A program made the translations under genes and the position numbers. From assembly GCA_037954235.1 (NCBI GenBank), contig JBBMOA010000002.1, positions 10,731,009-10,795,008 on the forward strand: DNA of 64,000 bases. The letters are read 5' to 3'. Position 1 is the first letter of the stretch, and every line of letters starts with the position of its first letter. Shown one piece after another: positions 1 to 15,600 of this stretch. The DNA is from Aulostomus chinensis (lineage: Eukaryota; Chordata; Actinopteri; Syngnathiformes; Aulostomidae). Below the pieces are notes generated by a model. The model did not search any database and had not been told where the DNA came from. It saw only the letters and a list, made by a program, of their open reading frames with translations.

Positions 1-2184
1 AAGCCCCTTTTTCAGTTGTTATGAACACATACATTTCTTTACAAACTGTCTTTAGCTACGTGTTACATTTTCGGATTAATGGCTAATTTAAGATAAATGA
101 CAATAACATCAAAGGCAGACCATAAGAATTCAGGGGTTTGAATTTCAGATGGGGTTGAAAAATAGATAACTCTACCATCTGCGTAGAAATAAATTGAGCA
201 TTCAAAAAATAAGCAAATCATCACTTGGCGCATTTAAAACAAATGTTTTTTAAATATTTAGTCATCTGTCAAACCCAATTAAGACTTGTGTACACTTGTC
301 TTGTTAAATGCACCTTGAATCAGAGCTGGTTCTGTGGCCGTGTGTGAATTGTTGATCTCTCCCTGTGTGCCGATGTGTTACTGAGAGGCTGGTGTGTAGG
401 TGTGTGCAAAGCGTCAGTTTAGCAGCTTTATATTTGGAAAGTGGCGCATAATATCTGTGAATGGATAGAGAAAGGTCAATGATGATGATCAACTGATTAT
501 CGAAAGATTCTGATGCCAACGCAGAATGCTCTTAATGTGAGTCACTGAAAATACTTGCACGTAAGACTAAATAACTTAAGATAAATTGGTTCCAATCGGG
601 AATTGATTTATTTACTTTTAGAAACTATGTGGCTGTAAACCTTCAGCTCAACCAGCATATTTTTGGGACAACTTGAAAGTTGTTGGTGCTACAGGTGCTT
701 AAAATGTGCAAGTATTTTATGTATGTTTCTAAAAAGATCTGCTGTTGTGTTTCTGTCATTGCCATTCCATCGTAACCACTGGCTTATGCCAGTTGGTCAC
801 TATGGATGTCCTTCATGTGTCTTTTAATGGCTGAATTCTGTAGGTCTGGTTTTTGGTTCTCTCATTGTCTTTCATGTTGATCTGTTTTCCTTCCTCTCTT
901 GCTCACCCTCTGTTTCTCTCTTAATGTCTTGCTCCACTGGCTGTCCATCTTCTTTTCAAAACAAACACAAAAAGGTCTTTTCCTTATCTCCTTTCTGCAG
1001 TAGATTTATAGATTCTAAATGAGGGGCAAGCCAGACATTTCTATTGTTGCACAAACATATTGAAATTTTTCCTTGAAGTTGGATTTATCAATTCCCTTTC
1101 AGGTGGCCCTACAATACAGCATTATTACCACATACATTACAATAATGTAAGCAAAAACTGGGAAGTACTGTTGAATGGAGATGGAGAAAAGAAAGGGAAA
1201 GAGCCATGATGTTGACCCTTCCGTCATGTGTTGTTCCAGTGTCAGTTACCATCTCAAGCCTTCATGTGATTCTCCTCCCATCTTTCTTATCCCCCTCCTA
1301 GTGTCTGGTTAGGTTGACCGTGATCACCCAAAAGCAGATCTTCTCCTCTGAAAATAAGGTTACTCATTTCTCCTCCTGTGGAATGTGTAATGCCCCTGCA
1401 CGGATAACTTCGCTGTCTATTTCTCTCTCTCCCACTCTCTCCTTCTCACACACACACACACACATTATTTTGCTTGTTACTACGTCTTTGTCTCTATTTT
1501 CTCAAGACTTGAATAAAATGCATAACAGTGTCAAAGAATGTTGCGGACGTGTTTCTAATACATTGCTTAGCTCTGGCTTGAGCATGACTGAATGTGCGTG
1601 CATCAATCTTGGCATCAGTGAGTGTCCTTGCAACTAAAACAAGTTATGATGATGCAAATCACTCGGACAGAGTTAACATTCATCCAGACCCAGCAACTAA
1701 ATGTTCCATAATGCTAAGCTAAACTCTGACATCTGAATCTGCAACAGTTCCCTCAAAGCAAACCATGCATAATGACTTACTTCCCTCCTGTTCCTCCTCT
1801 CCAAAATGACACACCCACCACAGGCATCAACATTTGAAATCCTTGCTAACAAGTAAATGGGAAAATTAGGTAATGAGCACAAGTTGATGGTTTATTTTGG
1901 GTAACTTCACTCCAACACATTTCTTATATTTCTCTGCAGCAGAAATGCTATTGAGAGTATATATATATATAAAAGCAAGTAAGGGACATCCCCTCTTTAA
2001 ATTACCTTTTAAACAAGAAAATCTATATTTGTGCCTTTTTAAAGGAGGCAGTCGGGGGACTGACTTCTTATCTCAAACTGACAAATTGTCGATGCCGATT
2101 GTGGGAGTGGTTCATCACAGCGCTGTCTTTTTTGTCCTTCTTTCTGGCTGTGTTTATAATTTTTGGTACTGTCACCTGTTCTAG
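1..2184 (+). other. madd: madd intron sequence upstream of first visible exon
   Basis: No exon was recognised here. The acceptor CTAG before base 2185 ends a long intron that begins outside the window. The stretch contains a short CA run (1447-1464) and a pyrimidine-rich block near 880-960. The small open frames have no recognisable family features. An exon poorly matched to what I remember of MADD could have been missed. Confidence 0.6.
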
Positions 2185-5100
2185 GCCTTGGCCAGTATGA
2201 GCATGAACACACAGCCCATTTTGAACCTGGAGAAGTTCCAGGAAGGTCAGGAGATGCCCCTGCTCCCCCCTGGGCGAGATAAAGCTTCACCATCCTCCAC
2301 AGAGTTCAACCCCCTGATTTATGGCAATGATGTGGATTCTGTGGATGTAGCGACCAGGCAAGAATTGAACTGCCATTAGCCATTTGTACTTGGAGTCCTG
2401 AAGTTATATTTTACTAACTCAACATAGCAAACTATTTCACCAATTTAACTCTTTCCATAGGGTTGCCATGGTACGGTTCTTCAATTCCCCAAATGTTCTC
2501 CAAGGATTCCAGATGCATACTCGCACCTTGCGCCTCTTCCCTCGCCCTGTGGTGGCATTTCAGTCGTCATCTTTCCTTGCATCTCGGCCAAGGCGCTCTG
2601 GATTTGCTGATAAACTCTCCCACACCCAGGCAGTGGAGTTCTATGGAGAGTGGGCTCTTAATCCCACCAACCTTGCATTTCAGAGGATACATAACAGTAA
2701 GCTGATTCTTTCTAGATGATATAATGTTTTGTTTTTCTGATCATGAATTGCATCAGAACACACTCTGCATACGTTTGTTTCAGATGTGTTTGACCCCTCC
2801 TTAATTGGTGACAAACCCAAGTGGTACGCTCACCAGCTTCAGCCAGTATTGTACCGAGTGTACGACGGGAGCTCTCAGCTGGTTGAGGCCATGGCTGGTC
2901 CATTTGAGGATGAGGGTAATGAGTCGGACCCCACAGACAGGTGAGAAGGAACGTTTTCAGTTGAACAGTGAGTTAGCTGCCTTTTTGTTTGTTTCATGAA
3001 TGGCTTTCAGTAATTATTGTGTTTTAGTCAGCTTTTGGTAACGCGTAATGTGTTTTGTTTCAGTGGTAGTGACAGTGAGGCATACGATGACTCCAGCTCA
3101 TCCTATTCCTCACTTGGAGACCTTGTGAGTGAGATGATTCAAGGAGACATCCAGGGAGACACGCCGAGTAAGTTTGAAAGAGAAAAGATTAAATGAATTG
3201 ATCCATTTGCTCACCGTGGCTCCATTGTTTCTCAAGAAAGATTCTAAACTTATTACTTGATACACTTTCACAACATTCATCATTCCTTGTAACATGTACC
3301 TTGATGCTTTAGACGTAGAACCACCAACCCATGCTGCTCTGGGTGATGCAAGTGAGGTTGAGTTTCAAGACTTCCAGGACTTAAGGGAAGGACATGGCTC
3401 GGAGGGTCCATCTAGTGGGGACGGACCTGCTGATCCTTCTGATGGACAACCTCATCGCTCAAGCTCCAGCACAACTGCTAGCTCAAGTCCCAGCACAATC
3501 ATTCAGGGAGTCAACCATGTGTGTGATCAATGCAATTAATGAAATTCTTCATCCACGGAAGTTGTTGTACTTTTTTCACATTTCTAATCTAAATTTATAA
3601 TTTGTTGATTGTAAATTTGGCGAAGTTACTTAATCAGATTTAATAGTTGTTGAGTAAAACAAGACTTTTCTATGGTATAATGTTTTAAATGCTGCAAGTA
3701 GATGTTAATTCAGAATACATCTCTTCTGGATTGAAATGATGAAAAGGAGATACATTTATCATTGTGTCTATTTTTTCCAGGAGCAAGGAGAAGCCCCAGA
3801 AATTGAGGCTTCAGCCATTGCAGCCTCACAGAACCCTGTCCCAGGACTAAGCAGCCAGCCTTTCCTCCGAGCTACAGCTGACGCTGGCCTGGTGGACCCA
3901 ACCAATAAAAAACAGGAGTATGACAACCCCTACTTTGAGCCTCAGTATGGCTTCCCCTCTGAGGATGACCCTGATGCAGAAGAGCAAGTGGAGTCATACA
4001 CCCCCCGATTCAACCAGAACCTCAATGGCAACAAGTGTGTTAAGCTTGTTCATCACTTGAATGGATGTGTTATCATCATTCAAATGGGCTCCATCCACCA
4101 TGCAATGTTCTCGATAAAAACCCAGCATGTCAGATCAATTTCTCCATTCATGGTGGTCTTGAATCTGTGGTGGTGGGATGTTGTGATGTGGCCTGAATGT
4201 TTGAATGCGTATCCCCATTCTGCATACTGTTGTCCTTGTGTTGTCGAGGCACCGCTAACTTCATCTGGTCATTTTTTTTAAAGGCCGCAGCGTCCTTTAC
4301 GTCCCAGTAGTCTCAGGCTCCCTGGGGAGTCTGATGGGGAGGGAGATTCCCGCAACAGTTCACCCAACTCCACCATTTCCAACAGCAGCAATGACGGATT
4401 TGGAGGACTCATGTCATTTGCTAGTAAGAATATTTGAAATGCATTTAGCTTTCTTTTTCTTCCTATTAGAAAGTTTTGCTTCATATGACATCTTTTGAAG
4501 TATCATAATTTTATCTGTCAGTCAGCTGTGTCAATTGCCTCTTAACAAAAAAGAAAAAGCCTTAATCACTGATGTTTAGCTTGTTTAGCTCAGTTATGTT
4601 GGAGGTTTTTGAAACCAACATTTGCATTTGGGTCTTGGTGCTGGCACCCTGATCTGGTAACTGTTGAAATCTGCTACAGCTTGTAGTTTGAACTCGAGCC
4701 AAAGTTGATGAGACTGAATTACCAAACCAACTCAGGAAGTTTGAGCTAAAGGTTTCCTGTTAACCAGATGTGTTCTCAAATTGGATTTTTTTCTGTGTGA
4801 AAAGAAACTGAACTGACAGGATAATGTGACGTATTGGGACCAGGGCCTGGGGACCGTATGTGGGAAAATGGGACACCTTTGATCTAGCACACTCATTAAC
4901 TATTCCTGCATCTAATTACATTATCATTTTCACAACAGGCAATCTGTACAAGAACCACGGCACCAGTTTCAGTCTATCCAATCTTGCTCTTCCCAACAAA
5001 GCAGCAAGGGAGAAATCAACCCCTTTCCCCAGTCTGAAAGGTACAGCACAACCAATTAAAGTTTTAGTTGCTTATGGTGTTCGTCTTATCTTATTTGCCT

Positions 5101-8100
5101 TCCACTCTAGTTTCAATGGTAAAATGACACCTGGTCATAAAATGTGTTTATTGGGACAAAAAATTAGGGAGAAGTAACAAAGTCAGAGGTGACACACTGT
5201 CATTGCTTCTGCTTCTTTTGACTTTCTGACCTAGTGATTAATATTTCTTTCATTATTGGCCTCATTATTGGTTGCTGCATTATTATAATTTATTCTACTA
5301 ATTTAAACTTTGACTGTGAGTTCATTTCTCTCATGTAAAATATTGCTACTACTATTATGGATCTGGATTATTTATGGATTATTACCTAGTTAAGTATAGT
5401 GTAGAAGTGGCTGTGACTGTGTACGGCCAACATTACTCCCTAAAAAGTAAACTTTCATAATGCTTGTAAAAGCAAAGCTCTGAACCCCAGCATTTGAATC
5501 ATTTACTTTGTGTTTTTCTCTGCCTTTTTTTTTTTTTTTTACTCCTTTCCCCTCTAAATTATTTATGTGAAAAAGAATATTTTAACTTTGATATTGAGGA
5601 GGAGATGGAGCAAGCAGGTTTGTAACGATGTTTTTATATCCTGACTTTCTTCCCCCTGGATTGCCGAATGGTTATGGCACTATTTTATAGCAGAGTATTG
5701 AGGATACATAAACAAGGTTTTTTCTCTCAAGTGTCTAAAAGGAAAAATCCACTCAAAAACAGTCTTCACATTTATTTTGCCACACTATTATGATTGTAAG
5801 CCTTGGGAGTCTTTAGGGTCATTTTCTGGTGTTTTGTTATGCTCCTGTTTTTGACATATTTTCCCACAGTCATAAATGTGTTGGGCCCGAGTGCTTTTAA
5901 TGGTCGTCCTGTCCCTAAATCACCTAAATAACTAGAAAGCACTCAGAGAGTGTATACCTCTGCCAAGGCAAACCTTTGGCCCCTGCACTTTAGTTCACAG
6001 GTCCTAATCAAAGCTGCAAGTTTTTATTACACCCCTGTGGACATCATGTGTGGCTGTTCCACAAAGCGAGATGGTGGTTTGGTTTTTGCATGAAGGAGCA
6101 GACTAATGCTGCCCTGTGGTGTAAATATCACCTCCTGTGTCCACTAGGTGACCAACAGAATGCACACTTACTGTATTATATAGTGTGCTGCTATACATCA
6201 TTTGATGACAGCTCAATGTAATTCTGATATAAATCAAATTATGTTTATTACATCAGGCTAAGTTATTATAACCAATAGATGGCTCCGTCATTGATTAAAA
6301 ATCAGCTTTTAAATGTTTTCTGTTTGGGGCTCTAATCGAATGTGTGAAAAAATCTGAGCGTGTGGAGTCCAGTTACTACGGTCTTGTTCTATGTGAAATA
6401 TGAAATTTGGCCAGTTGGACTGTTCACAAATAAAATTATCCTAAATAATTGATATGTTTCCCATATATTTGGCTACTCTCAGCACCTGGCCTCTCTGTTC
6501 CTCATTGCCTGCTTGCTCGCTCTCTTTCTCTCTTCACAAACACATTGACAGCATATCCATCGTGCAGTTAGCGTTAATTAGGCTGATGTGTATCCAGCCC
6601 TATCAACCAGTACCTTGCAGATATACGTACTGTATGTATGGAATGGTTCATGTGACTTAATGTGGATCCAGGTTTCATCTGGAAAGTATAAACATTGCAG
6701 GATAACCTGAAAGTATTGGCCTGGGTCTGACAAAGAAAACATCAAACCAACTGTAGGATATATGGCTTTATGGGTATCAAGACTCCAATATTTATCAAAT
6801 AGATAAACAAAACGACATGAATCCAACCAGTGTGTATTCTTTTCCTCCAAAGATTATAAGGCTAGAATGAATTCTGTTTAGGCTGGATTTTCACTTAAAT
6901 TGAGAGAAAAAAACCAGTGAAGCATGATAATCTGACTCAATAGCTCCACTCTATGTGGAATAGCTGCCATAGAAAATGTTCTGTTCCTTTGATTACCATC
7001 TTGTGTTTTGTCTTTGTTGCTCAGATGCCCCTGACAGCCCGGGTATGTTATGTCTGGTGTGATAGTTTGCATTAGACCCCCTAACTAGTCTTGCCTCTCT
7101 CCTTGAATTGACCTTTACCTATCTTACACCCTGTCTGACAGTGTAGGATTAAGATAGGAATCACACATGTGGTCATCCATGTATCCACGCCGTCCCCTCT
7201 TTCCCTGCGCCATACATGTCTGTGTGACTGGTGGGAGCCTCTTTAATGCATCATAATGACGCAAATGACAACAGTCAAAAGATTTCCTCTGTAACTCTTT
7301 CTCGTGTGGCACATGCACTACCGCACTACGACCACGCTTGTGTGTTGCTCCTCGCTTGCTTGTTTTGTGGCTCCCCATGTTTAGGCGTTCCTTCTTTTTG
7401 AGAGGTTACTCGCAAATTTTAAATGAACATGGTTAAAGATGGCAGGTTTTCTAATGTGCTATTTAAGACTGTGTGTCACCATCATCGGTTTTGTGCTGAC
7501 AATAAAATTTCTGCTTCGTACGAGCGTTAAAACAACTTCATCCATTGATCTAGTACTGTTCAGTTTTTTGAATCCCAGCAACAAAGTATGAGCTTTGAAG
7601 TGCTCTTCCTTGGTGCAGGCTGTAAACATGAAAATGTGTTGTCAGACACATGGCACAAGTCATCGTATGGAACACTTTCAGAGTTGATACCATCATCAGT
7701 TCATATTGTCTTTTTCTCTTCTCTGTCTGCCCTTCTCTCTTGTATTTAGTTGCTTTATCATTTCTTTCTGTTTTGGCGCTGTGTTGATTGTGCATGTCTG
7801 TCGTTTGATGGGTTGATGTTCAGACTGGTTGTGTCTGGGCCGGTGTCCCTTTCTCTGTCCACATTTTTCGCGGCACTAATTCTGGATTTTGTGTGCAGTA
7901 TTTGGGCTAAATTCTCTAATGGAGATAATAACTGAGGCCGGCCCGGGGAGCGGAGAAGGTGGGTTCTGCCCTTTTCTCGAGTGAGCTGCATGCTTCTCCA
8001 AGCCAGTCAACTACATCTCCCAGCATCCTCCTCTGTCCTCATTCCATTCACTGTCTGTGCCATGGAAGATTGTGACTTATTGTCTTAACACACTTCCACT

Positions 8101-10371
8101 CATGATGACTGCCGCACCTCAGACTAACTCTTAATATACTTCACATTGTAATGTTTTTAATTTATTTCAAAAGCCCTCCACCACAAGCATGTTTTTAAAG
8201 GACTCGTGAGATAATCTACGCTTTGATCTAACACCAATAAGCTCAGGAGTAATGGAACCAAGGCAGTACGCAATAGATAACCACAGGGAAGCATCACATA
8301 ATAGAACAGGATGTTCAAGTGATAGATGTAAAAATATCTAGTAGCACCCATTGTTTGCCACTGTTTCTCTACTTCAACAGAATACTGATGGGGTTGGGCC
8401 GAATCATAATTGTGCTATGTGCGGTGAACAGTTGTTACACCTGCAAATTTCATTGGTGAATTTGTTGAGATATTTATTTATCATTTGTTAACTAGATTCA
8501 GGCCAGTGCTAACCAAGATCCTGGCTGTTAAGATGGGCCGTTAAATCCACAGCCTGAGAGGAGCAAAAGCTGTCACTGAGAGTGCTGCTTCTGGACTCAA
8601 CTGGACCTTTTATAACTTATTGAACTATACACTTGGTCTTTTACAGAAATGATCAGTTTCTAAAATGGAGATAGTTTATTGTATCCTGTTGTTAGCTGTG
8701 TTACATAGCTTATTTGAAGTGGCAAGCCAAGGCACCCAGGCACTGTAGCGGTCTATTGTGTTCTCTGCCAACATGGGGGCCACTAGTTCAGTTCCACCAT
8801 GTCTGCAGGTGGGAAGCCAGATGAAAGTACTGTATGTGTCGTAGTTGCTGCGCTAGCACCTCCTTGGGCTGGTTTGGGCAACCGTCCTGCATAAGGAAAC
8901 TGGGAGCAATAGCGTGATCCTCCCAAATGCTGCACCTTCCTGGTGAAACTCCTTTCTGTCAGGCTCTCAGTCAAGCCACAAGACTTTTCACCTATCTGTC
9001 ACTCACATTCTTTTGGTAGTTTATTTTCCCAGGATGCTGTGCAACTAGTTGATCAAAGTGTTTTAATTACTGCCATTATGTTCTACTTAACTTGGGCAGA
9101 CATGATGAAATTCAGTAAGACAAATGAAAAGAATCAGCCCTTGTTGCAGTTAAAATTCATGGTGAACAAGTGCAGTATTTGGGGTTTAAGAGCTACAGCA
9201 AATACTGGGGTAAGGGGGGAAATCCATGTTTCACAAATTGAAGAAGAGGTGGAGTACCAAAAACTGTAGGCCCTAAGTGTCCACCATTGATCAAAGTGGG
9301 CTCCTCCTGCCACCATTGAGAGCTTGTCGTGGCCAAGATCTGCTGCCAAGTTGCAAAAGATATTGATGAAATCAGAGACTCAGCTGCAGCTTCTGCTCTT
9401 GTTTGTGCATTTAGCCTGAGATGTACCTGGTAATGCCTCTAACGTGTCATGTGTCTTTTGGAAATCCCCTTTAGAATTAATGGTATCGAAGACAACTTGT
9501 TTTTACATACTGAAAATTCTGACATTGTAATCAAAGTGTCAATACTGTGAATAAAATCTAATTTCTCATCCACACACTCCCTGGCAGCAATAATAGATCC
9601 CTGTTGATGCATAAAATTAACAATAAAACAGCCTGTAATGACAGATGCCAGATCAGATACCTCTCCCTCCATCTCAGTGCCAGGGAGACAAAAATCAGCT
9701 TTTAACAAAATGGAGAAAGTGTGAGTTCATATTGTAGCTCGGTATATGTGCTAATCAAGCTAACGCCTATGGCAAATCCAAGGTTGTGTCCTGGCCGCTC
9801 GTGTTCAGTGAATATGTCAGTGGAGAACAGTTTGATGCCTAACATAGAAAATGCATTTGAAGTCAGCTGCTTGTGGGAATTTCTAATCAGATAATAACTT
9901 ATTAGTGCACATCTAGCTAACCTCCTCTGTAATTTAATGTTGTAAAGCAGAAAGGACAAGGGGGAAAATATTCGCATCAGTTAGATTTATTGTTGTTGAA
10001 TGGTGAAGAGTCTGGGTTGTTGAAGAACTGAATTAATTCCTTTCAATTTGATGCTGACTTTTCAAATGGAGTAAAGCTGGGAATTATAGGATGGAGTTTC
10101 CTGTATGTTTGAAACCTTTTTAATTATTGTGACGTGAAGGCAAAAATGATCGGCCTAACCCCAACAAACGGATCACTTTCACATGGGGGGCATCCAGCAG
10201 CATCGGGGCGATGCGATACAATGAGTCAGCTTGTGTCCTTGTGATGTAACTTCTTGTATTTGATCATTTTCTCATCTCTTCTGTTGTGCATGATGTCACT
10301 GATGTAGTTTCTTCTCAAAATATCCTGACCTGACATCAATAGGCTGCTAATGAATGATGCCACCAACGAGA

Positions 10372-10430
<59 letters not shown>

Positions 10431-12608
10431 ATGAGTGCGTGAGCCCACACAGCGTCCTTGTTTGATTCACCCCTGACCCTGTTGTTGTTGTAGACTCCAG
10501 CAGTTTTAGTCATTTGTATTTTCAGCAGTAAGAGTCCCAGTGCCTCTGTCCCTTTCAGAGAGTGAAGTAACTTCTTCCTTTTTGTTCCGATGTTACAGCG
10601 TAAGAAGACACTAGTTTAAATGCTGTTTCCTGTTCTGGTCTACTGTGCCTGAGGAGCAAGTGTTCCACTTCTGCTGACAGCTCTTGTGTCTAGCGAGCTT
10701 GTAGTTTGCAGTGTGTGTTGTGTTACCTTGGTTATCTTGCTCGGGTATGTTCAGAAGCCTCATTGTTTCGGCTCTTCCACTAGGTGCACGTGCACCCCGG
10801 GCTCTTGTGGATCAGAAGTCCTCTGTAATCAAGCACAGTCCCACAGTGAAGAGAGAATCCCCTTCTCCTCAGGGTCGTGTCAACAACACAAGGTAGTCTC
10901 TTCTTCATGATGATTAGAGCACATTATCATTATTTGTCTTTAATAAAGTCTAGAAGCACAATCACACTGGTGTTATATCAGTTATCGGTCTAATTTGTCT
11001 GTGACTATGCTGTTTTGATGCAGTGAGAACCAGCAGTTCTTGAAGGAGGTGGTGCAGAGCGTCCTGGATGGACAGGGAGTTGGCTGGCTCAACATGAAAA
11101 AAGTGCGCCGCCTGCTGGAGAATGAGCAGCTTCGCGTGTTCGTCCTGAGTAAACTAAACAGAGCTGTGCAATCTGAGGAAGATGCCAGACAGGAGATTAT
11201 ACGAGATGTGGTGAGATGATTGATTTTGTTTTGGTTTTTTCTTTTTTTAATCCTGCTGAAAAACTACAAAAGATTACAGTGTCACAAATGTGAGACTTGG
11301 ACCACTAATTTCTGCTCTGTGTTGTAGTTTATTAAAAGCCGGATGATGCAAATCTTTAATCCTTAATTTCATTTTACTCAAAAAGTATTTTTGTCAATTC
11401 GTTGAAAACAATTTGCAGGCATTTCTGAACTCACCAATGACCGAAACTCTATTGTTGTAAAGTACTGGCTCATATGACTACTGGCAAAACAGTTTTACAG
11501 ACGCAGCATTGGTGTTTTGTCAAATGAAGTTTTATAAGGTATAAGCAGCATTGGCAGTTATTGATGAGCAACATTAATAGCAGTTACCTTGTCCTCAGGA
11601 CTTAGGGCCCCTCGTTTTGCTTCCATTTGTCTGTATTTTTGAAATTTCTCCAGGAGGTGAACAGAAAAGTGTACAAGGGCATGTTGGACATCTTGAAGTG
11701 TACAGTATCCAGTTTGGAGCACTCCTACACCAATGCTGGCCTCGGAGGGATGGCTAGTGTCTTCAGCTTGTTGGAGATTGCGCGCACACATTATCAAACC
11801 AAAGGTATGGTTGCATTTAAGAATGAAAGTTTGTGTCTTCTAAAAGCGAATATATTTTTGAGAGATTCTGTCTGCTCATTTGTGCTGAGAGGTGAAACAG
11901 CATTGGTCTTGCGCTACTAACATTTATCCTTTGTTTGTATTCAGCTTTAAACTGCATGTGAGAGGATAACCCCTTCTATAATTTAGATGACTCTTTCTCG
12001 TTTGTCTAACAGCCATGCGCCTCTCTTAGTTTGAATCTCTTTTCCTTTTCTGTCATTTTAATGAACTCTTTCTTTGGCCCCGTTACGCTGGTAACTTGGT
12101 AGACACAGAAAAACGCAAGCGAAGCCCCACAGACAGTGCTGGCAGCCCGGGGAGTAAAGAGAGTCCCTCTGGTCGTATGGAGACTGCCAAACCTCAGGTG
12201 CTTCTGAATGTACCCCATCTGCAGTTGCCACACCATACAACAGGCAAAGGACCCCACCATTTTGATACCCGGAGTCTGAACGAAGAGAACTTTATTGCCT
12301 CGATTGGTGTGTACACCATTCCAGCTGTGGTTGCATGTGCACTGTGAGATCCCCCCCGTCCCCCTGCTAGCTCATCAACCTCAGACCTAACCCCTCCTCC
12401 AACCATTTCCAAGAAAATCCCTTTGCCCTTATTCCCCCAGCAGATTCTTACAGGTTCTTTAGTATTCCACACACTGGGACTGGTGATAAGAAATGGGCTT
12501 TTTAAGAATGAATTAAAATTAATAATGCTGGCTAGCTTAAATAAAGCTGAAAAAATACAATGATCTCCCGGCCATGCCTTGAGGTGATATCCCAAATTTT
12601 ATACGCAC

Positions 12609-12690
<82 letters not shown>

Positions 12691-15600
12691 TATTTTAAAG
12701 ATTGACCCTGTGAATCTGAAAAAGCCCTGGAAAGTGTTTGGAATACAAGCCTGTGATCCAGCCTGGACTGCGTGTGTTTGTCTCGCCGTTCTTAAACATC
12801 CGTGCCCTTGTTCACCTCCTCTCTGGAGCTCTGTTGTCAACCTCTCAGTCCCTTGAATGCATGTCTTGGTTTTTGTTTTCTAATACTTAAATCTGCAGTA
12901 GTGGACGAGGGAAATCAGAGGTATGCGCATCGATAGTGAAATTGGTGCTCATCTGTGCCTTTACTGCAGGTTTCTGCGAGGCGTGCTGTAGAAAATTACA
13001 GCTCCCTTTGCTCTCAGCATGGAGGGTGGAAGCATCACTCCCCAGTAAACAGTCCCAGTACATAAACAAAATTCCCAACAGGAAGTGGTTTGGTTTGTAT
13101 TGGTCATCAAAGAACCAAATAACTTAGAAAATTATTTGATTAAAGGATTTTCTAAGAATAGTTCTGGGTCTGTATACAGGGGACACTTTCGGTCAGCCGC
13201 CCTGACACCACTCCTACCTGCACCCCTTCTCTTCCTGTTAGAAGTTGCACCTTCAATTCTACAGAATGCTGTGAGACGTGCATCCCGGCTTCTGCAACTG
13301 CTCCATTTCACCTGCTGGCTAGTCAGCCTCTCAACCACATCCCATGCTCTTTTCCAAATAGATCATTTCTCTCTCTTTCTCTTTCTCACCTTTGCTCTGG
13401 AGAGCCAGACAGCTGCAGTCTATGAATGCGGACCGGTGGTCAGAGCCAGAGCTCATTCAGATGTCACTGTGTGGCTCTCCAGGACATTGGGTGTGTTGTA
13501 ATGTTACCTTAGTAGCTGTCTCACAATGCATCTAGCCTGACAAGGAGACGTCTTTTTGATTTAGTCCAGATTCAAACACAGCTACATGCAGACATTACAA
13601 AACATCCTTATTCAATAATGACGGATTTCAAATGTTTTTTTTTGGTTTGTTTTGATTTCAGTGCTCATCCACCATACATGCCTTTTCAATCTGCTCTCTG
13701 ACTCTCTCTGTCTTTCTCTCCTTGCTTGCAATGCATCTTGGGTAGAATTGTGGAGCAAGCACCAGGATAAGCAAAAAGCTATGGAAAAACCACAGAGTAA
13801 GAGACTTCACACACCAAAAAAGAGAAAAAAACATTGGGGTGTTCAGTTGTTGACCCTTTTCCACCCCCCTTTCTCCACCTCTCAGGATCATCAGTGTCAA
13901 TACAGTACAACAGGACTGCACCAAATAAGCATGTAAAATGGATTACCAAAAAAAAGTCATTAGAGTATAGCGTATTAGAGGTGTGAGTTATGAGATAAAA
14001 AGCGTTGAAAATTGTATGCAGCATGTTTACCTCAAGCAGTTCTAATATTATTTTGATGGTACACTGGCTCGTGACTGGGGGAATGTGCTCCCAATATCTG
14101 ATCCTGCACTATGTCACGTGAGCTGACCTCCCATGAAACTCCGGCTACAGTAGCTTGTTGTGCTGTTTACAGGCTATGCCATTATTCTCAGTGCAAAAAT
14201 CACAGGCAAAAAGAAGATGTAAGATATTTATGGGGGAAGTTATGAAGAAAAATAGTAAAACCAGAGCCTGAGCTACCAGTAGTTGGATGGTAAGTGTAGC
14301 AGTAGCCGTTAGCAACTGCAGCTTAATGTATATAACCACTGTGGGTCCGAATCAGTGGTCATGGAAATAAGTTTAATATCCTATTACAATAGTGCGTTAC
14401 TCGGGTAACACTCAAATTAACAGATTAGAATACACCAGCGTCTTGTGTTTTACATCCTGTATCAGCAGGGAGCGCTGCTGCCCAGGATTATGAATAAGGC
14501 TGCTTTAAATTTGTTTAAGATTACAGCAGCGTCCATTGCAACTCTGGATTCAGCGCCACAGGTTTTTTTGGTTTTTTTTTAACAGACAATATTGTGTTAG
14601 TTTTCATGTTTGTGAGAAATACTGTGACCCTGGTCAGAAAATATCAGAAATATTTTATTTACCTCTTAAGGATGGAAACACTTCACTGTTGCTAGTTTCT
14701 CACAGTACTCTATGTGTTTTACAATATCTATTATAATGACAGTATTTTGGACATTGGTTCTACCGGATCAGTCATCATAATTTTGTTCTCACCAAAACAA
14801 AAGAAGATGCTGTCACTCAAACAGGGAAGATCAAAAACTCAGAGTTATCCCAAACAGATAGGAGCAGCGGAATTAAGTCAAACTGTGCTTTGTAAGTGCT
14901 TAACAGTTTGTATACTAGCAGACTTGGTAATTAAGCTGCCATACTTTGCTTTTCTTTACTTTGTGTGCTCTCCAGGGTCGTGAGCGATGAATAGCAGCAT
15001 TTTGTGTGCATTCCCTTTGGATTTCTCCACAAATGCTCTAATATAAGCTGTGTGATTGCCTTAGCGCTTGTGTTCACCAGTCTGTCAGAGCCAGTTTTAG
15101 TGATGTTCTCCTAATCGTGGCAATTACTTTAGTGACTACAGTCTTGACATAACCAATTTAGCCAATCGTCTGAGCGACAAAAGTAAAACTCTTTGTTTGC
15201 CCCTCAAGTAATGGTCATAGCTCACAGGGAAGGATGTGGAATCCACTATGGAACCCAACATGTGTTAGCGTTTTACAGTTGCTGCTAAAACAGCTACTGC
15301 CTTTTCTTTTCTACAACACTGACTCTGAAAGCAGACGTGCTCTCTCAGTGAATGTGTAGAACAAAACCTGGTTGGTGGTTCTTAATAAAAAAACACACTT
15401 CGTGCTTATGCTGTAAGCACTAGCTTTAGCTCAATCAGTATCTAATTTTTAGAGTGTTCTTTCCCTCCTGAGACAGAAACAAATCCCTGCTGTCCACCTG
15501 CTCTTTAAACTGTATTTTTCCAGTTTCAAGTGGCTTTCTGTGTGTTGAGTTTTCCTACAAATTTTGCAATACATTATTAAAAATACTAGATGTTAGAAAA

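Noticed and set aside
5570..5620. Possible extra madd exon (GATATTGAGGAGGAGATGGA)
   Set aside because: The phase does not fit between 5040 and 7899 or 10784, and there is no matching peptide in MADD as I know it.
12194..12595. 133-codon - strand open frame
   Set aside because: It is antisense to a madd exon and its adjoining intron; a shadow frame.
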